DNA of 64,000 nt, from NCBI RefSeq assembly GCF_003931915.1, contig NZ_RSAA01000017.1, positions 124,001 through 188,000 of the forward strand, written 5' to 3'. Shown piece after piece: positions 43,568-52,418 of this stretch; within the stretch, counting starts at the first letter, position 1; every line of letters starts with the position of its first letter. Source of the DNA: Saccharopolyspora rhizosphaerae. Lineage in GTDB: Bacteria; Actinomycetota; Actinomycetes; Mycobacteriales; Pseudonocardiaceae. The translations under genes and the position numbers were made by a program. Below the pieces are notes generated by a model that saw nothing but the letters and a program-made list of their open reading frames with translations, did not search any database and was not told the origin of the DNA.

Positions 43568-44701
43568 TCACGGCGCGGCGGGGAGCCGCACCGTGATGGC
43601 GAGACCGCCTGCGGGGAGGGCGGTCGCGTGGATCGTGCCGCGGTGGGCCGTGGTGGCGGCCTGGACGATCGACAGTCCCAACCCGGTGCCGTTCCGCGCG
43701 GTGCGCTCGACCCCTGCTCGCCGGAACGGCTCGAAGAGGGTGTCCACCGACTCGGCGGGGATCGTCGGGCCGGAGGAGGCCACCCGCAGGGTCGTCCACC
43801 GCGGGTCGCCACCAGTGCTGACCTCCAGCCAGCCCCCGTCGAGGTTGTGCCGCACCGCGTTCTCCAGCAGGTTCCCCGCGACGCGTTCCAGCAGGGCCGC
43901 GTCCCCTACGGCGAAGGCCGGCTCGGTGCAGCGCCGCACGCGCAGCCCCCGCTCGCGCGCTTCGGGTTCGACCGCCCGGAGCGCGCGGGTGACGACCTCG
44001 GTGAGGTCCACCGGTTCCCGGACCGCCAGCTCCACGCCCTCGGTGCGGGCCAGCAGCAGCAGCGCTTCCACCAGGCGTTCGGCGCGCGCGGTGGCTTCGC
44101 GCACGACACCGGCCATCCGGCGCAGCTCGGCCTCGTCGGCGTCGGGGTCCGACAGCGTCACCTCCAGCTCCGTGCGCACCACGGACAGCGGGGTGCGCAG
44201 CTCGTGGCTGGCGTTGGCGACGAAGCGGCGTTGGGCGTCGAAGGCGGCTTGCAGCCGGTCCAGCATCGCGTCGAAGGTGTCGGCGAGCCGGGCCACCTCG
44301 TCCCGGGGGCCGCTCAGCGCGATCCGCTCGTCCAGCGACTCCGCCGACAACCGCTGCGCGGTCTCGGTGACCTCCTGCAGCGGGCGCAGCACCCGGCCGG
44401 TGACCAGCCAGGCCAGCAGAGCCGCGGCGGTCACCACGGCCACGAACGCGAACCCGCCGATGACCAGCACCTGGTGCTGCGCCGACTCGCGCAGCGCCGC
44501 GCCGAGCAGTTCGGCAGGCACGTCCACCCCGCCGACCCGCACCGGCGTGCCCGCGGGCAGCCGGGGAACCGCGGCGACGACGTTGCCGACCAGCACCCAG
44601 CCCAGCCACAGCAGCACCGCGCTGACCAGGGCGACCAACGAGGTGGCCAGCAGCGTGAGCCGGACCCGCAGCCCCGGGCCGCGCCGGGTGAGCGCACCCA
44701 C
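43568..44701 (-). CDS. OmpR-partner sensor histidine kinase
   Basis: Membrane kinase of 377 residues. First transmembrane helix near residues 15-40 (LTLLATSLVALVSAVLLWLGW), an extracytoplasmic loop of about 40 residues, a second helix (VLVIGGFAFVAVVTAAALLAWL), a HAMP domain (LRPLQEVTETAQRLS), phospho-acceptor box NASHELRTPL, N-box NLLENAVRHN and G2 box GTGLGLSIVQ. GTG start at 44701 lies 2 bp after the regulator stop, with CAGGGA as ribosome site. The short sensor loop gives no hint of ligand. Confidence 0.92.
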   Translation of the reverse strand: MGALTRRGPGLRVRLTLLATSLVALVSAVLLWLGWVLVGNVVAAVPRLPAGTPVRVGGVDVPAELLGAALRESAQHQVLVIGGFAFVAVVTAAALLAWLVTGRVLRPLQEVTETAQRLSAESLDERIALSGPRDEVARLADTFDAMLDRLQAAFDAQRRFVANASHELRTPLSVVRTELEVTLSDPDADEAELRRMAGVVREATARAERLVEALLLLARTEGVELAVREPVDLTEVVTRALRAVEPEARERGLRVRRCTEPAFAVGDAALLERVAGNLLENAVRHNLDGGWLEVSTGGDPRWTTLRVASSGPTIPAESVDTLFEPFRRAGVERTARNGTGLGLSIVQAATTAHRGTIHATALPAGGLAITVRLPAAP

Positions 44702-44703
44702 GG

Positions 44704-45390
44704 TCAGTCCCTGGCGTGCTCGGCGCGGGCCGCCGAGGGCACCCGGTAACCGGACCCCACGACGGTCTCGATGACGCCCGGCTCCCCCAGCTTCTTGCGC
44801 AAGGTCATCATGGTGACCCGCACGGTGGTCGTGAACGGGTCGGCGTTCTCGTCCCAAACCCGCTCCAGCAGTTCCTCGGAGCTGACGACCGCGCCGCCTG
44901 CCGACAGCAGCACCTCCAGCACGCCCAGCTCCTTGCGGGTCAGCTCGACCTCCTCGCCGAACCGGGTGACGGTGCGGCGGGCCGGGTCCAGCTCCAGGTC
45001 CTGGGCGGTCAGCAGCGGCGGCGGGGCGGGCGTCGCCCGGCGGCCCAGGGCGCGCACCCGCGCGATCAGCTCGGGGAACGCGAACGGCTTGGCGAGGTAG
45101 TCGTCGGCGCCGAGGGACAGGCCGGCGACGCGGTCGGCGACGGTGCCCGAGGCGGTCAGCATGAGGACCCTGGTCAGACCCCCGGACCCGACGAGGTCGC
45201 GGCACAGGTCGTCACCGGACATGCCCGGCAGGTCACGGTCGAGCACGACGACGTCGTAGCGCGTGATCGCGGCCTTCTCCTGCCCGCTCTCGCCGTCGTA
45301 GGCGACGTCGACGGCCATGCCGTCCCGCCGCAGTCCTCTCGCCACCGCCTCGGCGAGCGGCTTCTCGTCCTCCACGACCAGGATTCGCAC
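44704..45390 (-). CDS. OmpR/PhoB-type response regulator
   Basis: Winged-helix response regulator of 228 residues. Receiver: VVEDEKP acidic pair, phospho-acceptor D51 (VVVLDRDLPG), Thr in MLTASG, Lys in YLAKPFAF. C-terminal Trans_reg_C domain (LTRKELGVLEVLLSAGG ... VRVTMMTLRKKLGEPGVIETV, VGSGYRV). GTG 45390 is preferred: GGGTGG lies 6 nt upstream and it places the receiver at the extreme N-terminus; the frame remains open to 45435. Operon with the kinase directly downstream. Confidence 0.92.
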   Translation of the reverse strand: MRILVVEDEKPLAEAVARGLRRDGMAVDVAYDGESGQEKAAITRYDVVVLDRDLPGMSGDDLCRDLVGSGGLTRVLMLTASGTVADRVAGLSLGADDYLAKPFAFPELIARVRALGRRATPAPPPLLTAQDLELDPARRTVTRFGEEVELTRKELGVLEVLLSAGGAVVSSEELLERVWDENADPFTTTVRVTMMTLRKKLGEPGVIETVVGSGYRVPSAARAEHARD

Positions 45391-45661
45391 GGATTCCACC
45401 CTGCCACAGCGAGCGCTCTCACCAGGCGAGGTCAAGGCCGTGCGGCCGGAATTCCAGCAGGAGCGGGACCGGACTCAGCAACCCCTGTGCGTGACGGTGC
45501 GGGAGCAGAACCTGCGCGGCTCCCCCGCCGCAGGGCCCGACTCCCCGGGCCTCCGCCACCACACCGCCTCACGAGGTGCTCGCCACGAGCGTGGGGAACC
45601 CTGCCGCCGTTCCGTGCACCGAGGACGGCCCGGTGGTGGCGATCTCGCTGTGTCCCCTCGT

Positions 45662-45683
45662 TCGAACTTCGCGCGAAGTTCGA
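45662..45683. repeat. Perfect 22-bp palindrome (copy C1)
   Basis: Third exact copy of the dispersed palindrome, in the 468-bp gap between the OmpR-type regulator start and the dxs end. Apart from this pair and the dxs terminator, I see no other feature in that gap. Confidence 0.95.
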
Positions 45684-45699
45684 CGGGGACCTTCGGCCC

Positions 45700-45721
45700 T
45701 CGACATTCGCGCGAAGTTGGA
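45700..45721. repeat. Degenerate copy of the dispersed palindrome (C2)
   Basis: TCGACATTCGC joined to GCGAAGTTGGA: same length, outer bases and GCGC core, three changes. Exactly 16 bp after C1, the same spacing as B1/B2 but in mirrored order. Confidence 0.85.
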
Positions 45722-45811
45722 CGGCACGTGCGCGAGGTCGGGCCGGGGGCCTGGAAGAGCGGGTTCGCGGCTTCGGGTTCCCCGCTCCGCCGGGACCCTG
45801 CCCTGGACAGC

Positions 45812-45845
45812 GCTCAGCGGGGACCACCTTTGGTCCCCGCTGAGC
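45812..45845 (-). terminator. Terminator of dxs
   Basis: Perfect 15-bp stem GCTCAGCGGGGACCA with its complement around a 4-nt loop, beginning 13 bp beyond the dxs stop codon. Confidence 0.92.
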
Positions 45846-45858
45846 TCGTCCCGCTGGA

Positions 45859-47775
45859 TCAGCTGTTGGCGACTTCGGCTTCGGTGGCGACGTGGAGCTG
45901 AGCGCCGCGGCGGGCCAAGAACCAGTCGTTGATCTTGGCCGCGATGTCGGTCTCGGTGAGGCCCAAGTCCGCCAGGACCTCCTCGCGGGAGGAGTGCTCG
46001 AGGAAGTTGTTCGGCACGGCCAGGTCGCGCAGCGGCACGTCCAGCTCCGCGTCGCGCAGGGCAGCGGCCAGCGACGAGCCGAACCCACCGTGCCGTCCGC
46101 AGTCCTCCAGCGAGACCACCAGCCGGTGGTCGGCCGCCATCGACACGACCTCCGAGGGCACCGGGACGACCCAGCGCGGGTCGACCACGGTCACGCCGAC
46201 GCCCAGCGCGCTCAGCCGCTCGGCAGCCGCCGCGGCGAGCTTGCCGAACGCGCCGACGGCCACCAGCAGCACGTCCTTGCGCTCGTCGGAGCGCAGCACG
46301 TCCACACCGCCGACCCGCTCCACCGCGGGGACCTCCTCGATGACCGAGCCCTTGGAGAAGCGCAGCACGGTCGGCCCGTCGTCAACGGCGACGGCCTCCC
46401 GCAGCTCCTCGCGCAGGGTCACCGCGTCGCGCGGTGCGGCCACCCGGATGCCGGGGACCAGGCCGAGGATCGACAGGTCCCACATGCCGTTGTGGCTGGC
46501 GCCGTCGTCACCGGTGATGCCCGAGCGGTCCAGCGTCACCGTGACCGCCTGCTTGTGCAGGGCGACGTCCATCAGCAGCTGGTCGAAGGCCCGGTTGAGG
46601 AACGTCGAGTAGACCGCGAACACCGGGTGCAGGCCGCCCATGGCCAGGCCGGCGGCGGAGGTCATGCCGTGCTGCTCGGCGATGCCCACGTCGAAGCAGC
46701 GCTCCGGGTAAGCCTCGGCGAACTTCTTCAGCCCGGTCGGCCCGAGCATCGCGGCGGTGATCGCCACGACGTCGGAGCGCTCGGCGCCGATGTTGACCAG
46801 CTCGTCGGCGTAGACGTCGGTCCAGCTCTTGGGCGCGGGCTTCTTCGGCAGGCCGGTCTCCGGGTCGATGACCTTGACCTGGTGCATCTGCTCGGCCTCG
46901 TCGTTCTCGGCCGGGGCGAAGCCGTTGCCCTTGCGGGTGACGGCGTGCACGATCACCGGTCCGCCGAACGACTTGGCCATCTGCAGGGCGTGCTCCATCG
47001 CCCGCATGTCGTGGCCGTCCACCGGGCCCAGGTACTTCAGGCCGAGGTCGGAGAACATCACCTGCGGGCTGATCGCGTCCTTTATGCCGCTCTTGGCGGC
47101 GTGCAGGCCGGTGTAGAGCGAACGGCCCACGACCGGCATCTTGCGCAGCGTGCGCTTGCCGGACTCCAGCGCCTTCTCGTAGGTCGGGTTGAGCCGCAGC
47201 GCCGCCAAGTGCTCGGCGAGCCCGCCGATGGTCGGCGCGTAGGAGCGGCCGTTGTCGTTGACGACGATGACCACCGGGCGGTCCGGGTCCGCCGCGATGT
47301 TGTTCAACGCCTCCCAGCACATGCCGCCCGTGAGCGCACCGTCGCCGACGACCGCCACCGCGTGCCGCTGGTCACCGGTGACCTGAAAGGAGCGGGCGAG
47401 CCCGTCGGCGTAGGACAGCGCGGTCGAGGCGTGGCTGTTCTCGACGTAGTCGTGCTCGCTCTCGGCGCGCGACGGGTAACCGGACAGGCCGTCCCGCTTG
47501 CGCAACTGGTCGAAGCCGTCCTGGCGCCCCGTCACGATCTTGTGCACGTACGCCTGGTGCCCGGTGTCGAACAGCAGCGCGTCGTTCGGCGAGTCGAAGA
47601 CCCGGTGCAGGGCGAGGGTCAGCTCCACCGCTCCCAGGTTCGGTCCCAGGTGTCCACCGGTCCGCGAGACCTTCTGGATCAGGAACTGCCTGACCTCGTC
47701 GGCCAGCTCCGCCAGTTCGGCGTGCGTCAGGCGCTTGACGTCGGCGGGACTGCGCACGGACCCCAGCAGCGTCAC
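45859..47775 (-). CDS. dxs: 1-deoxy-D-xylulose-5-phosphate synthase
   Basis: Thiamine-diphosphate enzyme that makes the first intermediate of the MEP isoprenoid pathway from pyruvate and glyceraldehyde 3-phosphate. 638 residues, full length. [29 protein letters not shown], the ThDP site [17 protein letters not shown] to NDNG, and the transketolase-type DVGIAEQHG are present. GTG 47775 has GAGGTGG 8 nt upstream. Stands alone, ending in a strong terminator. Matches dxs1 (Rv2682c) by position. Confidence 0.96.
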   Translation of the reverse strand: MTLLGSVRSPADVKRLTHAELAELADEVRQFLIQKVSRTGGHLGPNLGAVELTLALHRVFDSPNDALLFDTGHQAYVHKIVTGRQDGFDQLRKRDGLSGYPSRAESEHDYVENSHASTALSYADGLARSFQVTGDQRHAVAVVGDGALTGGMCWEALNNIAADPDRPVVIVVNDNGRSYAPTIGGLAEHLAALRLNPTYEKALESGKRTLRKMPVVGRSLYTGLHAAKSGIKDAISPQVMFSDLGLKYLGPVDGHDMRAMEHALQMAKSFGGPVIVHAVTRKGNGFAPAENDEAEQMHQVKVIDPETGLPKKPAPKSWTDVYADELVNIGAERSDVVAITAAMLGPTGLKKFAEAYPERCFDVGIAEQHGMTSAAGLAMGGLHPVFAVYSTFLNRAFDQLLMDVALHKQAVTVTLDRSGITGDDGASHNGMWDLSILGLVPGIRVAAPRDAVTLREELREAVAVDDGPTVLRFSKGSVIEEVPAVERVGGVDVLRSDERKDVLLVAVGAFGKLAAAAAERLSALGVGVTVVDPRWVVPVPSEVVSMAADHRLVVSLEDCGRHGGFGSSLAAALRDAELDVPLRDLAVPNNFLEHSSREEVLADLGLTETDIAAKINDWFLARRGAQLHVATEAEVANS

Positions 47776-48020
47776 CGTGTTCCACCTCGCTTGTCGTGCC
47801 GGTCGGTCACAAATTCACAATCCCGGGGCCTGGCCGGCAACCTGGCTCCGTCTGCATAGTGCGCCCCAGTCTACGGAGGGGCCACGCGGCCAGAGGGTGT
47901 GGTCGAACACCTGCAGCGATGCGCCGGACCCCGTTCCCACCCCGGTCTTCGGCGCCCGCGTGAGCGGTACCACCCGCAAGGCGGTGTTGCTACCTTCCCC
48001 CTGATCCCCGAGGAGGCGCG

Positions 48021-48533
48021 ATGACTGGTCCGGACGGCCGTGAAGCGGAGCTCGAAGCGCGCAACGCCGCGATGCGCGAACAGGTGAGTTCCCTGCTCGA
48101 AGGGCTGCAGCGGCAGACCGCCCAGCTGCAGGAGGCGCAGGACAACGCGCTGTCCGCGACCGGCGAGGCGACTTCGTCCGACGGTGCGGTCACCGTGCGG
48201 GTCAACGCTGCGGGCGTGGTCACCGGGACCTCGCTGACGTCCCCGGCACTGCGGTCGACCACGCCGGAGAAGCTGGCCGCGAGCTTCACCGAGGCCGCCC
48301 AGGCCGCCGCCCGGCACGCCCGGGCGAAGGCGGACGCGGCCGTCGCACCGCTGCAGGAGGACGTGCCCGACCTGCCCGACCTGTTCCCCGACGCACCCTC
48401 CTTGGCCCGGCTGATCCCCTCGGCTCCGGAGGTGCCGGAACCGAACACCCCACCGGCGACGTCCCACCCGCCAGAAGAGGAGGACTGGGACGACTTCGAA
48501 CCCCGGTCCCGTTTCCGGAAGGACCGTTGGTGA
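48021..48533 (+). CDS. YbaB/EbfC-family DNA-binding-like protein of a WXG100 module
   Basis: 170 residues. An N-terminal coiled coil (AELEARNAAMREQVSSLLEG ... LQEAQ, 8-42) precedes the small beta-sheet core of YbaB (DGAVTVRVNAAGVVTGTSLTS), then a helix and a Pro/Glu/Asp-rich tail ending FEPRSRFRKDRW. YbaB relatives routinely sit beside WXG100 genes in actinomycetes; whether they bind DNA there or act as partners is unclear. ATG with CCGAGGAGG upstream. Overlaps the next gene by one base. Confidence 0.85.
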   Translation: MTGPDGREAELEARNAAMREQVSSLLEGLQRQTAQLQEAQDNALSATGEATSSDGAVTVRVNAAGVVTGTSLTSPALRSTTPEKLAASFTEAAQAAARHARAKADAAVAPLQEDVPDLPDLFPDAPSLARLIPSAPEVPEPNTPPATSHPPEEEDWDDFEPRSRFRKDRW

Positions 48534-48841
48534 TGGGATTCGAGGTCAACCCCGAGGCGCTGCTCGGCGTCTCGCCGAAGTTCGACGCCGCGTCGGACAA
48601 GTTGGAGTCGGCGCTGACCAAGCTGAACGGCGTCCTGCAAGCCGAGGGCCAGTGCTGGGGCGGCGACGAGGCGGGCCAGGAGTTCGCCAAGAACTACGAA
48701 CCCGGTTCGCAGCAGGGCACCGGTGCCTTGGAGGGCCTCGCCCAGGCGCTGCACCAGGTCCGCGGCGAGCTGGACGCCACCGCCCGGACCTGGGACGACG
48801 TCGACAAGGCGAACGCGGACGGCATCAAGGGCCTGGGCTGA
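48533..48841 (+). CDS. WXG100-family protein
   Basis: 102 residues, the standard size for ESAT-6-like helical-hairpin proteins secreted by type VII systems. The turn carries the WxG motif at W42 (CWGGDEAG); the two helices run roughly 12-37 and 50-90. A C-terminal YxxxD/E export signal is not evident, so export may need the partner. ATG 48533 overlaps the previous stop (TGATG). Probable secretion partner of the large downstream protein. No ESX core genes are in the window. Confidence 0.88.
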   Translation: MGFEVNPEALLGVSPKFDAASDKLESALTKLNGVLQAEGQCWGGDEAGQEFAKNYEPGSQQGTGALEGLAQALHQVRGELDATARTWDDVDKANADGIKGLG

Positions 48842-48851
48842 GGGGGACGAC

Positions 48852-50024
48852 GTGGGCATCGAGGTTCCGGGCGAGGTCACCTGGCTCTTCCCGATCGTGG
48901 TCGGCGCGAACTGGCCCGAGGGCGATGAGACGGCGCTGCGCAGGGTCGCTGAGGCGTGGAACCAGTGCGGCGTGGACGTCGACGGCGTGATCAGCGAGAC
49001 CGAGGCCGCGGTCCAGTCGGCGCTGGACACGATGAGGGGCGACACGCACGACGCCTTCGAGAAGTTCATGCAGGACTTCTGCAACGGCGACGCCGGCCAC
49101 CTGCCGGAGCTGAAGAAGCTCTGCGAGGCGCTCGGCGAAGGCGCCGACAACGCTGCGCTGGAGATCGAGTACACCAAGCTGAGCATCATCGCCGCGCTGA
49201 TCATCCTGGCTGCTCAGATCGCGGCGATGATCGCCTCGGCCGTGGCGACCTTCGGCGCGAGCACGGCGGGCATCCCGGTCGCCCAGGCCGCCACGCAGCT
49301 GACGGTGCGGACGTTCTTCCAGCAGCTGCTGCAGAAGATCGGCCAGCAGGTCCTGCTCAACGTGGCGATCAACGTCGGCGTGGACGGCGCGATCCAGGGC
49401 CTGCAGTTCGCCAAGGGCGACCGGAAGAGCTGGGACTGGTCCAACACCGGCAACGCAGCCGTGTCCGGTGTCGCAGCGGGCCTGGCCGGTGGTCTGGTCG
49501 ACGGCGTCGCTCCCGGCATCGGCCAGCAGATCGGCAAGGACCTGACGGGCAACGCCACGAAGAACTTCACCGAGGCCGCCGCCTACGGCGCGGCTCGCGG
49601 TTCGATCTCGGGCGTGCTCGGCAACACCCTCAACCAGGGGTTGCACGGCCAGGCGCCGGGGATCAACGACATCACCTCGGGCGCCATCTCCGGCGGCATC
49701 GGCGGGGCGTCCGGCGGGATGCAGAGCAGGCACGAAGGGCTGAACGCCACCTGGGAGGGCAACGGCCGCGGCGCCACCGGCGACGGCGGTGAGTGGGTTT
49801 CCGGCTCCAACACCCAGGGTTGGCGCTTCGAGACCGACGAGGGCGCCGTCGCGGGGGCCGATGTGGACAGTCCCTACCGCAACGACGTCAACTCCGCGAC
49901 GGTCGGCCAGCACGCCCACGTCGAGGGCGGACCGAACAACGTCAACAGCAACGCCTACGGCGAAGTCGACGCCCCGAAGCAGGAGCAGCCGGAGAAGCTG
50001 GACCTGCCAGAAGGCCCGAACTGA
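48852..50024 (+). CDS. WXG100-like N-terminal domain protein, putative type VII effector, C-terminus unrecognised
   Basis: 390 residues. The first 100 resemble the CpnT-type helical N-terminal domain (VTWLFPIVVGANWPEGDETA, then RRVAEAWNQCG), an elongated WXG100-like fold. A hydrophobic stretch at 111-150 and Gly-rich segments around 203-226 and 277-290 could insert in or line a membrane. The tail (about 296-390) is Asn/Gly/Asp-rich, ends in acidic EKLDLPEGPN and shows no nuclease, deaminase or NADase motif. GTG 48852 with AGGGGGAC upstream, 10 bp after the WXG100 gene. Confidence 0.8.
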   Translation: MGIEVPGEVTWLFPIVVGANWPEGDETALRRVAEAWNQCGVDVDGVISETEAAVQSALDTMRGDTHDAFEKFMQDFCNGDAGHLPELKKLCEALGEGADNAALEIEYTKLSIIAALIILAAQIAAMIASAVATFGASTAGIPVAQAATQLTVRTFFQQLLQKIGQQVLLNVAINVGVDGAIQGLQFAKGDRKSWDWSNTGNAAVSGVAAGLAGGLVDGVAPGIGQQIGKDLTGNATKNFTEAAAYGAARGSISGVLGNTLNQGLHGQAPGINDITSGAISGGIGGASGGMQSRHEGLNATWEGNGRGATGDGGEWVSGSNTQGWRFETDEGAVAGADVDSPYRNDVNSATVGQHAHVEGGPNNVNSNAYGEVDAPKQEQPEKLDLPEGPN

Positions 50025-50056
50025 GGCCCGTTCAGGGACCGCTCGTGCTCAGCGGT

Positions 50057-50073
50057 GCCGTTCGGGGAACGGC
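50057..50073 (+). terminator. Weak hairpin after the WXG100 module
   Basis: 7-bp stem GCCGTTC/GAACGGC with a GGG loop, 32 bp after the effector-like gene stop. Short for a terminator but well placed between convergent genes. Confidence 0.5.
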
Positions 50074-50240
50074 TCAGACCGTGCCCGTGGCACCGCGGAG
50101 CGAGGCGGTCTCGGTGGGAAGTGCGGGCGTGCTCCAGGCAGGAGACCCAGCTCGCACCACCGCAGGTTCTGCGCGGCTCCGTGGCGAGCACGCGGGGACC
50201 CCGCGTGTCGAGCGGCGAACGAAGTCGCCCGCGAACTTCC

Positions 50241-51362
50241 TCAGGACCAGGGACGCCAGCACGGGGCGGGGGCTACCTCGGGGCGCAGGTCGCCCCAGGG
50301 TGGGCTGTTCGGCGGGAGCGACTGCAGTTCTGCGTGGTGCAGCCTGGTGCGCTGCCGCAGCCAGCTGACCACGAAGAACCCACCGACGAGCAGCATCGCC
50401 GCACCGGCGGGCCAGGTGCCCGTGGTGGTGGTCCCGGCGATCTGCATCGTGAGCAGCATCAGGCCGAGCACGCCGAAGCCGAAGCCGACGACCGGCCGCA
50501 GGACCCGGTAGGACTGCGACTTCTTCCCGTTGCGGAAGGTCGTCGTCTGGGCCGTGGCCCACTTCCGCAGCGCGTGCCAGGAGTCCAGGTCCTGCGGGCC
50601 GGTCCGCTGCGACCAGGCGGCGGTCTGCCTCCTGCGGAGGATCGCCGCGACCAGGCGCGGGTCTTCGACGTTGACGATCCACTGCTGCTGTCCGGCCACG
50701 ACTCGCACCGCGGGACCTTCCGAGAGCCGGATCGCCGGCGCGCCCGGCAGCGGCCAGGAGCCACCGCCGACGATCTCGCCGAGCTGGGCGAACCGCACCT
50801 CGGCCAGCGGGATCGCCTGGTGGACGTGTCCGCCCCCGGCCATGCGCCCAAGAGCCAGCACGGCCCGGTCGCGTTCGATCCGCAGCCGCGCGGGTTGGTG
50901 CCGGTAGATCTCGAAGCCGACCTCGACGTCGATCTCCGCCAGGTCGAAACCCGGGGCGGTGAACCGCCGGTGGGCCACCCGCGCCAGCAGCGGGCACGCG
51001 ATCACGGCGACGAGCGCGACCAGCACGACCGGTGCCAGCGCGAGGTTGACGTAGGCCCCGGCCAGCGCGGCGAGCAGCGCCCAGCCGCTCCAGCGCCGGG
51101 GTGTGCGCGCGTCGGCCAGCCACCCGGTCGTGGCGACCGCGACACCGACCACACCGCCGATCACCGCGCCGAGGTCGAGCCCGCGCAGGGCCCAGAGCAC
51201 GAGGGCCAGCGGGACCAGCACGAGGGCCACGGCACCGATCCCGAAGGCCTGCACCCGGCGGCTCGGCACGGACTCCGGTGCAGAGCTCGGCCGGCCGGAG
51301 ACGGGGGAAACCTCGGTGCCCGCCTCCGGCGGTGCCGGGAGGACTTCGGGGATGTGCGTCAT
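50241..51362 (-). CDS. Membrane protein with PH-like soluble domain, WXG100 module (unknown function)
   Basis: 373 residues. Pro/Ser-rich N-terminus, four hydrophobic helices between about 37 and 135, a beta-rich soluble domain (about 145-275) ending in VNVEDPRLVAAILRRRQ, then two further helices (about 300-350). The soluble domain reads like a bacterial PH-like fold, similar in layout to the upstream gene. Start ATG 51362 overlaps the preceding stop by 4 nt. Convergent with the effector-like gene. I do not recognise a named family. Confidence 0.75.
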   Translation of the reverse strand: MTHIPEVLPAPPEAGTEVSPVSGRPSSAPESVPSRRVQAFGIGAVALVLVPLALVLWALRGLDLGAVIGGVVGVAVATTGWLADARTPRRWSGWALLAALAGAYVNLALAPVVLVALVAVIACPLLARVAHRRFTAPGFDLAEIDVEVGFEIYRHQPARLRIERDRAVLALGRMAGGGHVHQAIPLAEVRFAQLGEIVGGGSWPLPGAPAIRLSEGPAVRVVAGQQQWIVNVEDPRLVAAILRRRQTAAWSQRTGPQDLDSWHALRKWATAQTTTFRNGKKSQSYRVLRPVVGFGFGVLGLMLLTMQIAGTTTTGTWPAGAAMLLVGGFFVVSWLRQRTRLHHAELQSLPPNSPPWGDLRPEVAPAPCWRPWS

Positions 51363-52225
51363 CGCTGCTCCTCGATCCCGGCCGGTCGTCTGCCGTGCAG
51401 CGCCGCGCGAGCGCGGATGAGCTCGGCGAGTTCCGGATCGGCCGGGAGCAGCTGGGTGTCGGTGGCGGTGCGGATCTCGACGACGTCGCCCTGCGGCGGG
51501 GAAGACCCGCGTCCGTCGGCGAGCACCGCCCAGGAACCGTCCTCCGGCTTGCTGGGGCGCACGCCGATCGCGGTGATCTCGGCGAGCGCGATGTCCTTCG
51601 TGGACGCCTGCTGCGCCGGTCGCCCGGCGGCTGTGCGCACCGACAGCCGCAGCGCGTCACCGGTGATCTTCACCGAGTCCTCGCCCCCGCCCTGCGGCGA
51701 CCGGATCCCCTTGACCAGCACGAACTCGCTGCCGCCGATCTCCCGCAGCGGCTCCGCCAGGAGCGCCCGGCGGGCCAGGAAGGCCGCCCCGGCCGGTACC
51801 GCGAAGCCGATGACCCCGACGGCGGTGCGTGCCCACAGCGGGAGCGCGCTGTAGGTGAGCGACAGCGCCAGGCCGAACGCCTGAGCCGCGCCGACGACGC
51901 TCCCGTACAGGAACCACCCGTCCGGCTTGAGCCGCCAGTCGATCCCGTCCGCCGCACGGCGGCCCATCGAGGACGCCAGCGGCATCGGCAGCGCGACGAG
52001 CAGCGCGACGAACGCGAGACCGACCAGATCACCCCGCTTGGGGCTGCCGAGCAGCGGCAGGTCGGGTCCCGCGACGACCGTCCAGACCAGCGCGCACGCC
52101 GACACCACGAGCTCGGCCGCGCAGCACAGCCACGTCACCGACAGCAGGGCCTTCGCCCGCGCCCACCGACGTCCGACCGCGTCGGCCGCTCGCGGGTCGA
52201 CCCGTCCTGGTACCTCACCGAACAC
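51359..52225 (-). CDS. Membrane protein with C-terminal PH-like domain, WXG100 module (unknown function)
   Basis: 288 residues with four hydrophobic helices (about 27-52, 65-84, 103-125, 132-152) followed by a beta-rich domain (SEFVLVKGIRSP ... DIALAEITAIGV ... GDVVEIRTATDTQLLPADPE) and a final helix LAELIRARAALHGRR. Layout and the closing DPE-helix match its operon partner, suggesting divergent paralogues that may form a hetero-complex. ATGA overlap with the next gene shows coupling. Role as immunity, chaperone or secretion accessory is open. Confidence 0.75.
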   Translation of the reverse strand: MFGEVPGRVDPRAADAVGRRWARAKALLSVTWLCCAAELVVSACALVWTVVAGPDLPLLGSPKRGDLVGLAFVALLVALPMPLASSMGRRAADGIDWRLKPDGWFLYGSVVGAAQAFGLALSLTYSALPLWARTAVGVIGFAVPAGAAFLARRALLAEPLREIGGSEFVLVKGIRSPQGGGEDSVKITGDALRLSVRTAAGRPAQQASTKDIALAEITAIGVRPSKPEDGSWAVLADGRGSSPPQGDVVEIRTATDTQLLPADPELAELIRARAALHGRRPAGIEEQR

Positions 52226-52418
52226 CCGGCCACCTCCTCAAGCCGGTGGTCACCTTAGAGGTCTGTGAGCTGTTGCTCGGCCAGCCGGTAGCGAAACCGG
52301 CAGTGCGCGTTGAGTCCCACGACCACGCCGCACCGCTGGGCTCGGCCCGAGAAGCCGAAACCCGTCCGCGCGGATGGAACGCGGGCGCTTCGGCCGAGGG
52401 TGAGAACGGGGAAGCTGC

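Noticed and set aside
48021-52225. Complete type VII secretion locus
   Set aside because: No EccA-E, mycosin or FtsK-type ATPase genes are present; only substrates and accessory membrane proteins.
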